A stretch of 16,074 nt of DNA from Candidatus Wolfebacteria bacterium (GTDB taxonomy: Bacteria; Patescibacteriota; Minisyncoccia; UBA6257; UBA9933): positions 1 through 16,074 of the forward strand of contig DAHWFZ010000088.1 of NCBI GenBank assembly GCA_027336345.1, given 5' to 3'. A program made the position numbers and the translations under genes. This document shows, piece by piece, positions 1-6,440 of this stretch. The notes below the pieces were generated by a model. It was not told the DNA's origin, made no database searches, and saw only the letters and a program-made list of their open reading frames with translations. Numbering within the stretch: the first letter of the stretch is position 1; each line of letters begins with the position of its first letter.

Positions 1-237
1 TGAAGAAAGCGGTGGGAGAGGGTCTTGCCGCTTTCCGTAAAGCTTTATTCGCCCTCGCTCATCTCCTGGATTATCCCAGGACTGCGCAGGCGTTCATCAT
101 TTAGGTGGTGGCTAAACCCCGGGCAATTTAGTTTTCTGGAGGATTGCCCGCGGCTCCAGAGCCATCTAAACCAGCGAGCGGAAGTTCGCTGGCATTACCA
201 AAGGGCTCAACCAATTCCGGTTGAGCCCTGTTTTTTT
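1..237 (+). ncRNA. 3' part of a structured RNA of unknown class (cut by the window edge)
   Basis: The segment is clearly GC-richer than the surrounding genes and folds into consecutive stems. 5-12 (GAAAGCGG) pairs with 28-35; 64-69 (TCCTGG) pairs with 76-81; 100-108 (TTTAGGTGG) pairs with 162-170 (one G-U), enclosing 120-127 (CGGGCAAT) paired with 143-150; 171-177 (CCAGCGA) pairs with 186-192. A classical intrinsic terminator closes the transcript. High GC, stacked stems and a terminator just after the last stem suggest a stand-alone RNA gene. I could not match it to RNase P RNA, tmRNA, SRP RNA or 5S rRNA: none of their signature motifs is visible. An alternative is the tail of an upstream gene: frame 3 is open from base 3 to a TAG at 102-104, so the first 100 bases could be the end of a CDS followed by a structured 3' region. 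Confidence 0.4.
203..237 (+). terminator. Intrinsic terminator
   Basis: A perfect 10-bp stem GGGCTCAACC / GGTTGAGCCC with a 6-nt loop is followed directly by TGTTTTTTT. It ends the structured transcript on the left and separates it from the pseudouridine synthase gene. Confidence 0.85.
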
Positions 238-293
238 AATCATTTTGTCATTTAGAAGTTGCTTTGGAATCTGTTAGAATTTAATTAAATAAG

Positions 294-1040
294 ATGGACT
301 TAGAAATACTTTATGAAGATAAAAATTTCATAGCAGTTAACAAGCCGGCCGGGCTGCTCGTCCACGGGACGGGAGTTAAAAGGGAAAAGGGAAAAGTGAA
401 AAATGAAAAAACTTTGGTTGATTTTTTGCTCAAAAAATATCCGGAAATAAAAACTGTCGGCGACGATCCCAAGACCCGGCCCGGAGTTGTGCACCGCTTG
501 GATAAAGACACTTCCGGAGTTATTTTAATTTGCCGCAATCAAGATTCGTTTGAATATTTTAAAAAACTTTTTCAAACGCATAATATTAAAAAAACTTATG
601 TTGCTTTGGTTTGGGGAAAAGTTGATCCGCAAAAAGGAGTGATTGATAGGCCAATCGGATTAAAGCCCGGCACGACAAGGCATACGGTCCACGGCGGTAA
701 AATGGTAAAGGAAGCAATTACCGAATATGAGACAATTGGGCACTATCAATTTCCGCGTCAATCCGCGTTAAGTCCGCGTGATTCTGCGACCTTCAGTTTG
801 GTAAAAGTTATGCCCAAAACCGGCCGTACCCACCAAATCAGGGTGCATATGGCCGCGATACATCATTCCATAATCGGCGATCCGCTTTACGGTAAAAAAG
901 GGAACCCGTTTGGTTTGGAACGGCAATTTTTGCATGCCCGGTATTTGGAATTTACCAACAGCAAAAACAAAAAAGTTAAAATTGAAGCCGAATTGCCGCA
1001 GGATTTAAAGGCCGTTTTGGATCAGCTTAAAAGCGCTTAA
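294..1040 (+). CDS. RluA-family 23S/tRNA pseudouridine synthase
   Basis: Isomerises uridine to pseudouridine in structured RNA, in the cytoplasm. The 248-aa protein starts directly with the catalytic domain (LYEDKNFIAVNKPAGLLVHG) and has no N-terminal S4 domain, so it is RluA-like in architecture rather than full RluD. The family signature HRLDKDTSG lies at residues 67-75 with catalytic Asp70. Further typical blocks are GRTHQIRVHM (about 177-186), IGDPLYG (194-200) and the C-terminal FLHARYLEF. Two stretches look like in-frame low-complexity inserts: residues 28-39 (Lys/Glu-rich, from repeated AAAAGGG/AAAAGTG bases) and residues 154-165 (from tandem TCCGCGTnAA units). A TAGAAT -10-like box precedes the ATG by about 13 bases and there is no clear Shine-Dalgarno. 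The exact target uridine cannot be told from sequence. Confidence 0.9.
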   Translation: MDLEILYEDKNFIAVNKPAGLLVHGTGVKREKGKVKNEKTLVDFLLKKYPEIKTVGDDPKTRPGVVHRLDKDTSGVILICRNQDSFEYFKKLFQTHNIKKTYVALVWGKVDPQKGVIDRPIGLKPGTTRHTVHGGKMVKEAITEYETIGHYQFPRQSALSPRDSATFSLVKVMPKTGRTHQIRVHMAAIHHSIIGDPLYGKKGNPFGLERQFLHARYLEFTNSKNKKVKIEAELPQDLKAVLDQLKSA

Positions 1041-1084
1041 CCCTTGACCGAAAGCGATTTATACATTATTCTTGAAAAGTTATG

Positions 1085-1223
1085 CCCCGTAGTGAAACTG
1101 CGATTATTTAACTTAATTTATCGTGAATTACTGCTGGAGCACTAATATAATTTAATAAGAATAACATAGATAATTTATACAGAAGTTAAATTTATAAATT
1201 ACTATCGCAGTTCTACTACAGGG
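1085..1223 (+). repeat. Inverted-repeat element E1 (MITE/REP-like) between the RluA-family gene and rplS
   Basis: Left end CCCCGTAGTGAAACTGCGAT (1085-1104) is matched by the reverse complement of 1204-1223, CCCTGTAGTAGAACTGCGAT, with more AT-rich complementarity inside. The right end stops one base before the rplS ATG. It shares its asymmetric ends with the elements at 2411-2441 and 14468-14535. It fills nearly the whole 184-bp intergenic gap. Confidence 0.75.
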
Positions 1224-1224
1224 T

Positions 1225-1548
1225 ATGAAAAAAGAACTTATCTCACAAATTAAGCCCGGAGCGGTTGTCCGCGTTTGGGAAAAAATAAAAGAAGGCGATA
1301 AAGAAAGATTGGGAAGATTCCAGGGAATTGTTCTTGCCGTAAAACATGGCAAGGAAAGCGGTTCCACTTTCACGGTCCGCGCGACGGTTGCCGGAGTCGG
1401 GATGGAAAAAGTTTATCCGTTCAATTCACCTATGATTGATAAAGTGGAAATTATGAGCGCTCCGAAGAAAATCAGAAGGGCAAAACTTTATTTCTTAAGG
1501 GATCTTTCAAAGAAAAAATCCAGAGAAAAAATCGGAGTTGCGGCGTAA
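1225..1548 (+). CDS. rplS: 50S ribosomal protein L19
   Basis: Large-subunit protein that sits near the 30S-50S interface. At 107 aa it has the usual family length. Recognisable blocks are the N-terminal helix plus the SH3-like barrel start PGAVVRVWEKIKEGDKERL, RFQGIVLAVK, the FTVRATVAGVGMEKVYPFNSP strand-turn region (cited here only in part: GVGMEKVYPFNSP), and the C-terminal RRAKLYFLRDLSKKKSREK. The only purine run before the ATG is the GGG that ends the inverted-repeat element, so the start lacks a standard Shine-Dalgarno. It is followed by a strong terminator, so it is probably the last gene of its transcript or transcribed alone. Confidence 0.97.
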   Translation: MKKELISQIKPGAVVRVWEKIKEGDKERLGRFQGIVLAVKHGKESGSTFTVRATVAGVGMEKVYPFNSPMIDKVEIMSAPKKIRRAKLYFLRDLSKKKSREKIGVAA

Positions 1549-1570
1549 CATGGAACTATGCGGGAATAAA

Positions 1571-1596
1571 AATGCGGGCTTTGCCCGCATTTTTTA
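1571..1596 (+). terminator. Intrinsic terminator after rplS
   Basis: Stem AATGCGGGC / GCCCGCATT with a TTT loop, continuing into a T-run, 23 bases after the rplS stop. Confidence 0.9.
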
Positions 1597-1602
1597 ATAA
1601 AT

Positions 1603-1629
1603 AATTTGGTAGACGCTATAAGCTTGAGG
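1603..1629 (+). pseudogene. tRNA-Leu-like 5' fragment (D-loop to anticodon loop)
   Basis: ATTTGGTAGACGC...AAGCTTGAGG matches the bacterial tRNA-Leu pattern from the D-loop (TTGGTAGACGC) through the anticodon loop with a GAG anticodon. No acceptor strand precedes it and the bases after the loop (CGGAAAC) do not complement the AAGC stem half, so homology stops at the anticodon loop. The intact tRNA-Leu of the same anticodon lies downstream of the endonuclease gene. The fragment may be what is left of a tRNA-Leu(GAG) interrupted at the anticodon loop, a common intron and homing site. A chance match is possible because the fragment is short. Confidence 0.45.
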
Positions 1630-1652
1630 CGGAAACAAAAATTTATTATAAT
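1624..1652 (+). promoter_or_regulatory. Sigma70-type promoter of the LAGLIDADG gene
   Basis: TTGAGG, 17-bp spacer, TATAAT. The -10 box ends six bases before the ATG, so the expected transcript start falls at or next to the start codon: a leaderless mRNA. The -35 hexamer is part of the tRNA-Leu-like fragment. Confidence 0.6.
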
Positions 1653-1658
1653 TTAAAG

Positions 1659-2315
1659 ATGAAACCAATGGGAAAAGTAAAAATAAAATGGTCTCCTGAA
1701 TTTTCTTATGCAATTGGGTTGTTGGTGACTGATGGGAGCTTATCAATAAACGGTAGGAGTATAAATTTTACTTCAAAAGATATTGAAATGATAAATAACA
1801 TTCAAAAATGCTTAGGGGTTAATTTTAAAATTAGTAAAAAGGGGAATGGTATGTCAAAAGAAAAAAGATACTTTTATATTCAAATAGGGGATATAAATTT
1901 TTATAGGTTTTTATTAAATATCGGATTAATGGCAAATAAAACAAAAATAGTAAAAGAAGTAAAAATTCCAAAGAAATACTTTTTTGATTTTTTACGGGGT
2001 CATTTTGACGGAGATGGGTCTTTTTATTCGTACTGGGACCCAAGGTGGAAATCAAGCCATATGTTTTATGTGTCTCTAATTTCAGCAAGTAAAAATCATA
2101 TGATATGGCTCCAAGATAAAAATTTAAAATATTCAAAAGTTAAGGGGCATTTAAATAAAAGTGGTTCTATATATCAGTTAAGATATGCTAAGGCGGAATC
2201 ATTGAAATTATTATCTAAAATGTATTATGATGACAATGTTGTTTGTTTATCACGAAAACGAGAAAAAATTAAGGAAGCTATTTCCATAGAAAACAAGCAC
2301 AATAAAGAAGTATAA
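1659..2315 (+). CDS. Free-standing LAGLIDADG homing endonuclease
   Basis: A 218-aa single-chain protein with two LAGLIDADG-type motifs: AIGLLVTDGSL (about residues 18-28) and LRGHFDGDGSF (about 112-122). The acidic residue near the end of each motif (Asp) is the expected metal ligand, and the spacing of roughly 95 residues is normal for a two-motif monomer. Such enzymes make a staggered cut at a long target and spread their own gene by repair. The gene is more AT-rich than its neighbours and uses TTA/ATA-type codons, consistent with acquisition. It lies between a tRNA-Leu-like fragment and an intact tRNA-Leu(GAG), with its stop only four bases before the tRNA. No intein splice blocks are seen and no group I intron core was identified, so it is called free-standing. 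The alternative is an intron-encoded enzyme in a degenerate intron. Confidence 0.85.
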   Translation: MKPMGKVKIKWSPEFSYAIGLLVTDGSLSINGRSINFTSKDIEMINNIQKCLGVNFKISKKGNGMSKEKRYFYIQIGDINFYRFLLNIGLMANKTKIVKEVKIPKKYFFDFLRGHFDGDGSFYSYWDPRWKSSHMFYVSLISASKNHMIWLQDKNLKYSKVKGHLNKSGSIYQLRYAKAESLKLLSKMYYDDNVVCLSRKREKIKEAISIENKHNKEV

Positions 2316-2319
2316 ATAA

Positions 2320-2402
2320 GCGCGGGTGCTGTAATGGTAGCCAGGCATGCTTGAGGTGCATGTGCCCGTAAGGGCGTGGAGGTTCGAGTCCTCTCCCGCG
2401 CA
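2320..2402 (+). tRNA. tRNA-Leu(GAG)
   Basis: Cloverleaf by eye: acceptor GCGCGGG pairs with CCCGCGC, followed by discriminator A. The D-stem is CTG/CAG, the anticodon stem CATGC/GCATG and the loop TTGAGGT with anticodon GAG. A long variable arm GCCC-GTAA-GGGC is typical of class II tRNA, and the T-arm GGAGG-TTCGAGT-CCTCT is normal. CCA is not encoded. It reads CUC/CUU leucine codons. The D-arm is short for a tRNA-Leu. Confidence 0.9.
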
Positions 2403-2410
2403 CACTTCAA

Positions 2411-2441
2411 CCCCAGTAGTAGAGCAAGGCTCACTACGGGG
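2411..2441 (+). repeat. Short hairpin element E2, same family as 1085-1223
   Basis: CCCCAGTAGTAGAGC (2411-2425), loop AAG, GCTCACTACGGGG (2429-2441). It carries the two different conserved ends of the family (CCCCxGTAGTAGA and CCCCGTAGTGA) with a two-base variable arm (GC). It lies nine bases after tRNA-Leu and 22 bases before the cobO start codon. Confidence 0.65.
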
Positions 2442-2463
2442 CACGCAAGCTCAGTGTAAACGT

Positions 2464-3021
2464 ATGATTATAGTCTTTACAGGTAACGGCAAAGGGAAAA
2501 CAACGGCTGCTCTTGGCCAGGCAATCCGCGCTATTGGCAATGGAAAAAAAGTTTTAATGGTTCAATTTATAAAAGGGCCGTGGGAAAGCGGAGAACATTT
2601 GTTTTTGAAAAAATTCCAAATTCCAAATTCCAAATTCCAAATCCGCCGCACAGGCAGGGGCTTTGTCGGGATACTTGGAGATAAGCTGCCTTTGAACGCA
2701 CACAAAAAATCAGCTCAAGAGGGTTTGAAATTGGCCGCGAAAGAAATAAAATCTAAAAAATGGGATCTGGTAATTTTGGATGAAATAAACAATGCCGTTG
2801 GCCTGAAACTGCTCAGAGCCGCGGATGTTTTAAAAATAATAAAACCCATCAGTGTTGATCAGCGTAAAAATCAGCATCAATCCGCGTCTGTAGATGTTAT
2901 TTTGACCGGGCGCAACGCCCCGAAAAGTTTTATAAAAATCGCCGATATCGCGACTGAAATGAAAGAAATAAAACATATTTACCGCAAAGGGGCTCTTGCA
3001 AAAAGGGGAATTGAATTCTAA
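2464..3021 (+). CDS. cobO: Cob(I)yrinic acid a,c-diamide / cob(I)alamin adenosyltransferase (CobO/BtuR type)
   Basis: Transfers the adenosyl group of ATP to a reduced corrinoid in the cytoplasm. The 185-aa protein opens with the P-loop GNGKGKTT (residues 7-14). It then shows VLMVQFIKG, WDLVILDEINNA (about 100-111, Walker-B-like), VILTGR (about 145-150), ADIATEMKEIKH and the characteristic C-terminus AKRGIEF. The ATG at 2464 is chosen because any earlier in-frame start would lie in the tRNA. Two stretches are alien to the family: residues 50-60 (FQIPNSKFQI, from four to five tandem AAATTCC heptamers at about 2611-2642) and residues 129-141 (from tandem ATCAGCGTnA units at about 2848-2889). Both keep the frame. 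No other cobalamin genes are visible, so a salvage role or another nucleotide-transfer role is possible. Confidence 0.85.
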   Translation: MIIVFTGNGKGKTTAALGQAIRAIGNGKKVLMVQFIKGPWESGEHLFLKKFQIPNSKFQIRRTGRGFVGILGDKLPLNAHKKSAQEGLKLAAKEIKSKKWDLVILDEINNAVGLKLLRAADVLKIIKPISVDQRKNQHQSASVDVILTGRNAPKSFIKIADIATEMKEIKHIYRKGALAKRGIEF

Positions 3022-3068
3022 ACTATTTTTAGCATTTTACATTGTTGCCAAAATACGGAGAGGGGGCG

Positions 3069-3344
3069 ATGTTATTGAAACCATGGAAAACAAACGGGGG
3101 TGTTTGCAAGCACGCTGTTGACAGAATTAAAAATCAATATGGTTCCGGATTGGATAAAAGGCATATAAGAAGAATTTTAAGGGAAGCCAAAAAGCGTTCC
3201 GGCGTCAGTGATGGACGGGCCGTTATCGATGAAGAGCTTATCAAAGAGCTGGGGATTGGAAAAAGTTTTGCCGAAAGGGTTTTAATTATTGCCATAGGGA
3301 ATGACGATGTCGTAACGGTGATTGACAGTCCACTCGGTAATTAG
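3069..3344 (+). CDS. Small hypothetical protein
   Basis: A 91-aa protein I do not recognise. It is basic in the first half (HIRRILREAKKRSG) and looks mostly alpha-helical. The second half is acidic then hydrophobic (VIDEELIKELGIG, AERVLIIAIGNDDVVTVID). There are no Cys clusters, membrane helices or signal peptide. The ATG at 3069 is preferred to a TTG at 3042 because GGAGAGGGGG ends just before it, one of only two strong Shine-Dalgarno-like sequences in the window. It follows cobO by 47 bases on the same strand and is closed by a terminator, so the two may share a transcript. Confidence 0.65.
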   Translation: MLLKPWKTNGGVCKHAVDRIKNQYGSGLDKRHIRRILREAKKRSGVSDGRAVIDEELIKELGIGKSFAERVLIIAIGNDDVVTVIDSPLGN

Positions 3345-3374
3345 GACCCTTAATTTTCACCAACCTGTTTTTAT

Positions 3375-3396
3375 AGCGCCCTCGGGCGCTTTTTTA
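3375..3396 (+). terminator. Intrinsic terminator after the small hypothetical gene
   Basis: AGCGCCC-TC-GGGCGCT followed by TTTTTT. It ends the cobO-hypothetical transcript about 30 bases after the stop codon. Confidence 0.9.
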
Positions 3397-3411
3397 TATA
3401 ATATTTAAATG

Positions 3412-3634
3412 CCCAGTAACATTACTTTGATTTTTAAAAATGTTACAACTTACAACATATTTTCATTTGGTTCGCTCGCAGCAAAAAATTGAATTTTTAT
3501 TTGCTGTCTCGCTGCCAAATGTAATTTCTGGTCGAAAACTGGGTAATTAATAATGCAGTAGTAAACTAAATTAAGATTGTATTTTGGCTTGAGGTTTGAT
3601 TAAGGTGAGACCAAGTCAAAGTAATGTTACTGGG
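3412..3634 (+). repeat. MITE-like element with perfect 19-bp terminal inverted repeats
   Basis: CCCAGTAACATTACTTTGA (3412-3430) is exactly the reverse complement of 3616-3634. The 223-bp unit holds no gene. It contains a nested palindrome, CATTTGG at 3464-3470 against CCAAATG at 3515-3521, with complementary GCAGCAAA/TTTGCTG inside. The right end abuts the ATG at 3635 that probably starts comEC. This accounts for nearly all of the 290-bp gap between the unknown gene and comEC. The first bases (CCCAGTAA) recur in the 30-bp palindrome at 9887-9916. Confidence 0.75.
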
Positions 3635-5089
3635 ATGCGAATATACGATTCCGCATTTTATGCCGTTATATTTTTTCTCTCCGGAGTTTTTATTTCCGGG
3701 CTTGGCTTGAAGTTTATTGCAAATTTTTTAATTGTCGCTTTGATAGCGGTTTTATTTTTGGTTTTTGGATTTGCAAAGAAAAATAAAAAATTATTTTGGC
3801 TGTCGGGGTTGTCGCTGTTTATTATTGTCGGGAGTTTCTACTATTTTGCGTATGAAGCATACCAGTTTCAAACCGCTAAAATTATTTTCAATAAAGAAAT
3901 CAGTTTCAGAGGGGTTGTTGTTAACGCGGCTCGACAAGCCAATTCTCAAAAATTGACAGTGGAATTGGCAAAGCCTTTTGCCGGAAAAATTTCTGTCCAA
4001 GCAAGGCCGTTTCCAGATTTCAATTACGGGGATTTGGTTGAATTTAAGGGGATTATAAAAAATTTGCCGCAATCCTCGGCCGTTTCTTTTTTAAAAGACG
4101 GAATTTTGGGTACTGTCCAATTTCCAATCACAACATTAATCTCTGAAAATAAAGGCAATTTTATAAAAGCATCCCTGCTTTCATTTAAAGGGAAAATTGT
4201 AAATATATTCCAAAAAATTATGCCGGAGGAGCAGTCGGCGTTTTTATCCGGAATAACTCTGGGCGAGCGAGCGGAATTTTCAAAGGAGTTTAAGGATCAA
4301 ATGTCCAAAAGCGGAACGACTCATCTGGTTGCTTTGTCGGGGTACAATATAAGCGTTTTGGTTATGGTTATTTTCGGGGCATTCTCGTATTTATTTTCCC
4401 GCAGGATTTGTTTCTGGCTTACATTATCGGTTATTGCGGGTTTTGTTTTGATGACCGGAGCCGAAGCGTCGGTCGTCCGCGCCGCGATAATGGGAGGAAT
4501 TATTTTGCTGGCGGCTCAAATAAACAGGCGTTACAGTTTCAGAAATATTATAGCGGTTACCGCGTTCGTGATGGTTTTGATAAACCCGAAGGTGCTGATG
4601 TTTGACGTTGGTTTTCAGCTCTCATTTATGGCTTTGCTGGGGCTTGTCTACTTTGCGCCCGCGTTTAAAAATAAATTCAAAATCGGAAATGACGCCGGAT
4701 TTTTATCATGGAAGGATAATCTGCTTGCCACATTGTCCGCGCAGGTTTTCGTCGCTCCGTTTTTGATTTCCTATTTTGGAAATTTTTCCTTTCTTTCGCT
4801 TTTGGCGAATATTCTGATTCTCTGCACCATACCATTAGCGATGTCTTTGGGATTTATTGCCGGAGCAATCGGATTATTTTCCGTGAATATGGCGGTTATA
4901 TTCGGCTGGATCGTGAATCTTATAGTATCCTATGAAATTTTTGCGGTAAAGCTTTTCGGCAACATGGATTTTCTGAGGATAAATTCCATAAGCGTCCCCT
5001 TGATAATCGCATATTACGTTTTTATTGTCGGATTTATTTTATATGGCGAATATTATCCCGCTATGTTTAAACATAGCAAAAAAAGTTAG
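3635..5089 (+). CDS. comEC: ComEC/Rec2-family DNA uptake channel, lacking the MBL domain
   Basis: Membrane channel that carries single-stranded DNA into the cytoplasm. The 484-aa protein has N-terminal membrane helices, a soluble DUF4131-like OB segment (about residues 80-140) and then the competence domain with many helices. The family signature SGTTHLVALSGYNISVLV lies at about residues 225-242. The C-terminal metallo-beta-lactamase domain found in one-piece ComEC is absent and is encoded separately at 5553-6440. A TTG at 3596 would add 13 residues encoded by the inverted repeat at 3616-3634, so I prefer the ATG at 3635. No Shine-Dalgarno is seen for either. The last codons (AMFKHSKKS) are encoded by the palindrome GCTATGTTTAAACATAGC, so the C-terminal tail is probably repeat-derived. 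Confidence 0.9.
   Translation: MRIYDSAFYAVIFFLSGVFISGLGLKFIANFLIVALIAVLFLVFGFAKKNKKLFWLSGLSLFIIVGSFYYFAYEAYQFQTAKIIFNKEISFRGVVVNAARQANSQKLTVELAKPFAGKISVQARPFPDFNYGDLVEFKGIIKNLPQSSAVSFLKDGILGTVQFPITTLISENKGNFIKASLLSFKGKIVNIFQKIMPEEQSAFLSGITLGERAEFSKEFKDQMSKSGTTHLVALSGYNISVLVMVIFGAFSYLFSRRICFWLTLSVIAGFVLMTGAEASVVRAAIMGGIILLAAQINRRYSFRNIIAVTAFVMVLINPKVLMFDVGFQLSFMALLGLVYFAPAFKNKFKIGNDAGFLSWKDNLLATLSAQVFVAPFLISYFGNFSFLSLLANILILCTIPLAMSLGFIAGAIGLFSVNMAVIFGWIVNLIVSYEIFAVKLFGNMDFLRINSISVPLIIAYYVFIVGFILYGEYYPAMFKHSKKS
5060..5077 (+). repeat. Palindrome GCTATGTTTAAACATAGC, first copy
   Basis: A perfect 18-bp palindrome in the last codons of comEC, followed by seven A residues and 32 bases upstream of the TrpR-like gene. 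The same 18 bases are the core of the 32-bp palindrome at 5511-5542. It could be a dispersed repeat, a terminator hairpin or an operator. Confidence 0.7.
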
Positions 5090-5108
5090 CATATGCTTTA
5101 ATTAAAAT

Positions 5109-5495
5109 ATGAATATAAATAAAAAATATCTGGAAAAAAATTTGAAGGAAGAAATCTGGAGTCATTTTTTAAAAGATATAAAAAAGGCTCATTCAACAAA
5201 GGATTTACTTAAAATTTGTGAAAGGGTTTTTACCGTAAATGAAATAAAATTATTGGAAAAACGTTTAGGTATAATCAATTTACTGGGGAAAGGATACAAA
5301 TATCGCGATATCGGGGAGATTCTTGATGCAATGCCGACTACCATAGCATTCGTGAAGAAAGGGCTTAGAAAAAGCAAAAAAATTAAAAAAGAAAAAAAAG
5401 AGGATAAAGACTTTTCATTATTCGGCGATTTTGCGAATAAGAAAAATTCCAAATTTCCTACATCATATAGCGGCAAGGGCCGCTGGCGCGTATAG
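5109..5495 (+). CDS. TrpR/YerC/YecD-family helix-turn-helix regulator
   Basis: A 128-aa DNA-binding protein. Residues about 15-90 match the Trp-repressor fold: the helical pair FTVNEIKLLEKRLGIINLL is followed by the helix-turn-helix GYKYRDIGEILDAMPTTIAFV. A long Lys-rich tail follows (KKIKKEKKEDKD, then a basic C-terminus ending GKGRWRV). YerC/TrpR-like proteins act as dimers on palindromic operators. The ligand and targets here are unknown, and tryptophan is not implied. The gene sits between the two halves of ComEC and is bracketed by two copies of the same palindrome, which suggests autoregulation or control of the competence genes. That link is inference. Confidence 0.8.
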   Translation: MNINKKYLEKNLKEEIWSHFLKDIKKAHSTKDLLKICERVFTVNEIKLLEKRLGIINLLGKGYKYRDIGEILDAMPTTIAFVKKGLRKSKKIKKEKKEDKDFSLFGDFANKKNSKFPTSYSGKGRWRV

Positions 5496-5510
5496 AAATT
5501 AAAAAGCGAA

Positions 5511-5542
5511 ATATCTTGCTATGTTTAAACATAGCAAGATAT
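5511..5542 (+). repeat. Perfect 32-bp palindrome after the TrpR-like gene
   Basis: 5511-5526 and 5527-5542 are exact reverse complements, centred on TTTAAA, and TTTTATT follows. It lies between the TrpR-like gene and the MBL gene and contains the 18-bp palindrome of 5060-5077. It may serve as a weak terminator or as a dimer binding site just upstream of the MBL gene. Confidence 0.8.
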
Positions 5543-5552
5543 TTTATTAAGA

Positions 5553-6440
5553 ATGGACGGTGAAAGATTAAAATTAAGCGATACCAAAAATTGGTTAATT
5601 CTTATTTCCGTATTTTTTATAGCTCTGGATCTTTTTGTGTGGAATGAAATTATTTTTAACGGAAAGAATAAAAATCCGGAGATTTATTTTTTAAATGTCG
5701 GACAGGGCGACAGCGAGCTGGTTGCGCTGCCGGACAAGGTTAAAGTTCTGATTGACGGCGGGCCGGACAAAAAAATTCTTGGCAACATTTCCTCAATATT
5801 TTCCTATTTTGACCGCAGGATTGATCTGGTAATAATGTCCCATCCGCAGCTGGATCATTTCGGCGGGTTGATGGAAATTTTTAAAAGATATGATGTCGGC
5901 GCTTTTATCTGGAGCGGAGAAAAAACCGGCGCGGCAAGTTTTCAAGAACTGGAAAAAACAGCCAGACAAAATAAGATTCCCGAACTGTTTTTGGCTGAAG
6001 GCGATAAAATAAAATACCAAGGAAATATTTTTGAAATTCTTTCTCCTGCAAAAAATTCAACTTCAATTAAAAACATAAATGACGATGCCCTTGTAATAAA
6101 ATTTACCAGCCAAAATAACGGGAAAGTTTTATTCACCGCGGATATAGACGATAAGGTTGAAAAGTATCTGTCGCAAAAATACGATTTAACCGCCGATATT
6201 TTAAAGGTTGCTCATCACGGGTCAAAATATTCATCGTCTTTGGAATTTTTGAAATCGGTTTTGCCCAAAATTTCCATAATTGAAGTGGGTAAAAACTCCT
6301 ATGGTCATCCGACAAAGGCCGCTTTGGCCAGATTATCCGATATTGGTTCAAAAATTTTCCGCACCGACAAAAATGGTATAATAAAAATGGTTTTGGATAA
6401 TAATAAAGTTAATGTTTTCACGCAAAATAATGGCAACTGA
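5553..6440 (+). CDS. ComEC C-terminal-type metallo-beta-lactamase-fold hydrolase, separate protein
   Basis: A 295-aa protein with one N-terminal membrane helix (about residues 13-35, LILISVFFIALDLFVW) and then the ComEC-type MBL domain. Visible blocks are FLNVGQGDSELV, VLIDGGPD, SHPQLDHFGG (His97, Asp101, His102 as HxxxDH metal ligands), LFTADID, KVAHHGSKYSS and NSYGHP. In one-piece ComEC this domain is thought to degrade the non-transported DNA strand outside the membrane. The N-terminal helix suggests it is anchored beside the channel. It shares a four-gene run with comEC and its stop overlaps the next start (Nudix ATG at 6430), which supports co-translation. A stand-alone MBL nuclease or phosphodiesterase role cannot be excluded. 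Confidence 0.87.
   Translation: MDGERLKLSDTKNWLILISVFFIALDLFVWNEIIFNGKNKNPEIYFLNVGQGDSELVALPDKVKVLIDGGPDKKILGNISSIFSYFDRRIDLVIMSHPQLDHFGGLMEIFKRYDVGAFIWSGEKTGAASFQELEKTARQNKIPELFLAEGDKIKYQGNIFEILSPAKNSTSIKNINDDALVIKFTSQNNGKVLFTADIDDKVEKYLSQKYDLTADILKVAHHGSKYSSSLEFLKSVLPKISIIEVGKNSYGHPTKAALARLSDIGSKIFRTDKNGIIKMVLDNNKVNVFTQNNGN

Noticed and set aside
25..255. Open frame of 76 codons on the plus strand
   Set aside because: It runs through the stems and the terminator of the structured region, and its composition (Trp, Arg, Ser, Phe rich) is not protein-like.
2347..2463. Upstream extension of cobO
   Set aside because: The extra codons would lie in tRNA-Leu and element E2; the P-loop protein naturally begins at 2464.
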